Assembly (NCBI GenBank): GCA_964466645.1
Contig: CAYXPB010000308.1
Span: 1 to 6,010, forward strand
Length of the DNA stretch: 6,010 nt
Direction of reading: 5' to 3'
DNA from: Acetivibrio sp964466645
GTDB taxonomy: Bacteria; Bacillota; Clostridia; Acetivibrionales; Acetivibrionaceae
The first letter of the stretch is position 1. Each line of letters opens with the position of its first letter. Of this stretch, positions 5,351 through 6,010 are shown in pieces. The position numbers were made by a program, and so were the translations under genes. The notes under the pieces are model-generated. The model saw nothing but the letters and a program-made list of their open reading frames with translations, was not told the DNA's origin and did not search any database.

Positions 5351-6010
5351 TGAATACCCCTCCAACCATTATAATAATTCGTAAATATAGACATATCTTC
5401 AGGCGATAACCCAAGTTTGCTTCCTTGCCATAGATTTGTGGCAGTAGCGAATTTTTCAACAAACTCATCACTAAGGTTATACCATCCTTTTGGAGTAAGA
5501 CCCAATTTATTATATTGTCTCAGATGTCTTACTTCATGAAGTATAGTATTTGCCATTATTCTGGAGTTTCCAAAGTTTTTATTAAGTTCAATAATACCTT
5601 TTCCTTTATTATCTAAGTTAAATACTCCAAGGTCTGTTTTTGAATTCATAAATGTATGATTTGTTGAATTATATAAATCTTTTATTTTATCGGCATAGGA
5701 CTTACCAAAAGCATTTTCAATTTCAGCAAATGCAGCTTCAACTTTCTTTGTTGTACTTAAATTTGCAAATCCTTCATCTAAAGTGCCAATTACATCTGAT
5801 TGAGATATAGTTTTTTTTGCAAATCGTCCACCAAATCCTGTTTTAGCAAACGTACTAAATCCATCTGAGTATGAGTCTGCTTCATTTATTGTTTTAAGTA
5901 AAGGTTTTACTTTGTCGGCAGACTTGAATACACCTACAAGTGGGAGTAAAGAAAATGCATCAATTGCAGTTCCACCAACATGTCCCCAAGACCATTTCCA
6001 GTTTGTAAAA
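5347..6010 (-). CDS. Polymorphic toxin C-terminus with zincin HExxH domain (partial, enters from right)
   Basis: The frame is open from the right edge of the window (codon at 6009) to TGA at 5347, giving 220 visible residues with no in-frame stop; the true start lies outside. It begins WSWGHVGGTAIDAFSLLPLVG, a glycine and hydrophobic segment typical of pretoxin regions just after RHS/YD or WXG-type shells. It continues with a charged linker and ends in a domain of about 100 residues with TILHEVRHLRQYN, a zinc metallopeptidase HExxH motif (5524-5538). Downstream DEFVEKFATATN offers a glutamate as a third zinc ligand. The domain is small, as usual for toxin tips. It is probably the active tip of a WapA/RHS-type protein delivered into competing cells, cleaving a protein there; substrate and zinc binding are inferred. 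The next gene overlaps its stop and is the likely immunity partner. Confidence 0.8.
   Translation of the reverse strand, partial: FTNWKWSWGHVGGTAIDAFSLLPLVGVFKSADKVKPLLKTINEADSYSDGFSTFAKTGFGGRFAKKTISQSDVIGTLDEGFANLSTTKKVEAAFAEIENAFGKSYADKIKDLYNSTNHTFMNSKTDLGVFNLDNKGKGIIELNKNFGNSRIMANTILHEVRHLRQYNKLGLTPKGWYNLSDEFVEKFATATNLWQGSKLGLSPEDMSIFTNYYNGWRGIQ
5357..5363 (-). promoter_or_regulatory. Ribosome binding site of the first immunity gene, inside the toxin frame
   Basis: GGAGGGG on the minus strand lies 6 bases before the ATG at 5350, within the last codons of the toxin gene. It fixes the immunity start at the ATGA overlap and indicates coupled translation. Confidence 0.8.

Noticed and set aside
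5347..5649. A separate 100-residue metallopeptidase gene starting at the ATG at 5649
   Set aside because: The frame is open for 120 further codons to the window edge with pretoxin-like sequence, and no ribosome binding site precedes 5649.

Overview
The window is AT-rich and has Firmicutes-type signals: strong GGAGG-like ribosome binding sites, TTG-start use, sigma-A-like promoters and a wapA/RHS-type polymorphic toxin locus. This suggests a low-GC Clostridia-type bacterium. That is inferred from composition and family content; I cannot name the species.

Right half (about 3301 to 6010, all on the minus strand, read right to left): the downstream end of a polymorphic toxin locus. It starts with the C-terminal 220 residues of a large toxin that enters from beyond the right edge. 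This part has a hydrophobic pretoxin segment and a zincin HEVRH motif, so it is a putative metallopeptidase toxin. Its stop overlaps the start of a small beta-rich protein (ATGA), the likely cognate immunity protein. Next comes a second module with no proper 5' end: an RHS core remnant, a linker with three DVxWAxxN repeats, and a GGHH-signature HNH/Endonuclease VII-like nuclease tip. The ribosome binding site of a second putative immunity gene (2922-3287) overlaps the stop codon of this module. The layout (full-length toxin, immunity, promoterless orphan RHS tip, immunity) is that of a displaced or alternative toxin cassette kept downstream of the active toxin gene. A bidirectional terminator at 2868-2904 closes the locus.

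Left half (1 to about 2740): accessory genes and debris. A plus-strand gene (TTG start, good promoter) encodes a CoiA-like PD-(D/E)xK-type protein with a long C-terminal coiled coil. To its left is a broken serine recombinase zinc ribbon on the minus strand with a stop codon and a frameshift, followed by about 400 bp of decayed sequence that includes a 15-bp inverted repeat around a tandem 12-mer. A stretch of about 460 bp with no recognisable gene carries a promoter for the last gene, a stand-alone HsdR N-terminal-type PD-(D/E)xK protein (28-603, minus).

Overall this looks like a recombination-prone accessory region: a modular toxin/immunity array flanked by two orphan nuclease-fold genes and a recombinase remnant. 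The toxin and immunity functions are inferred from domain signatures and gene order; neither immunity protein belongs to a family I recognise.
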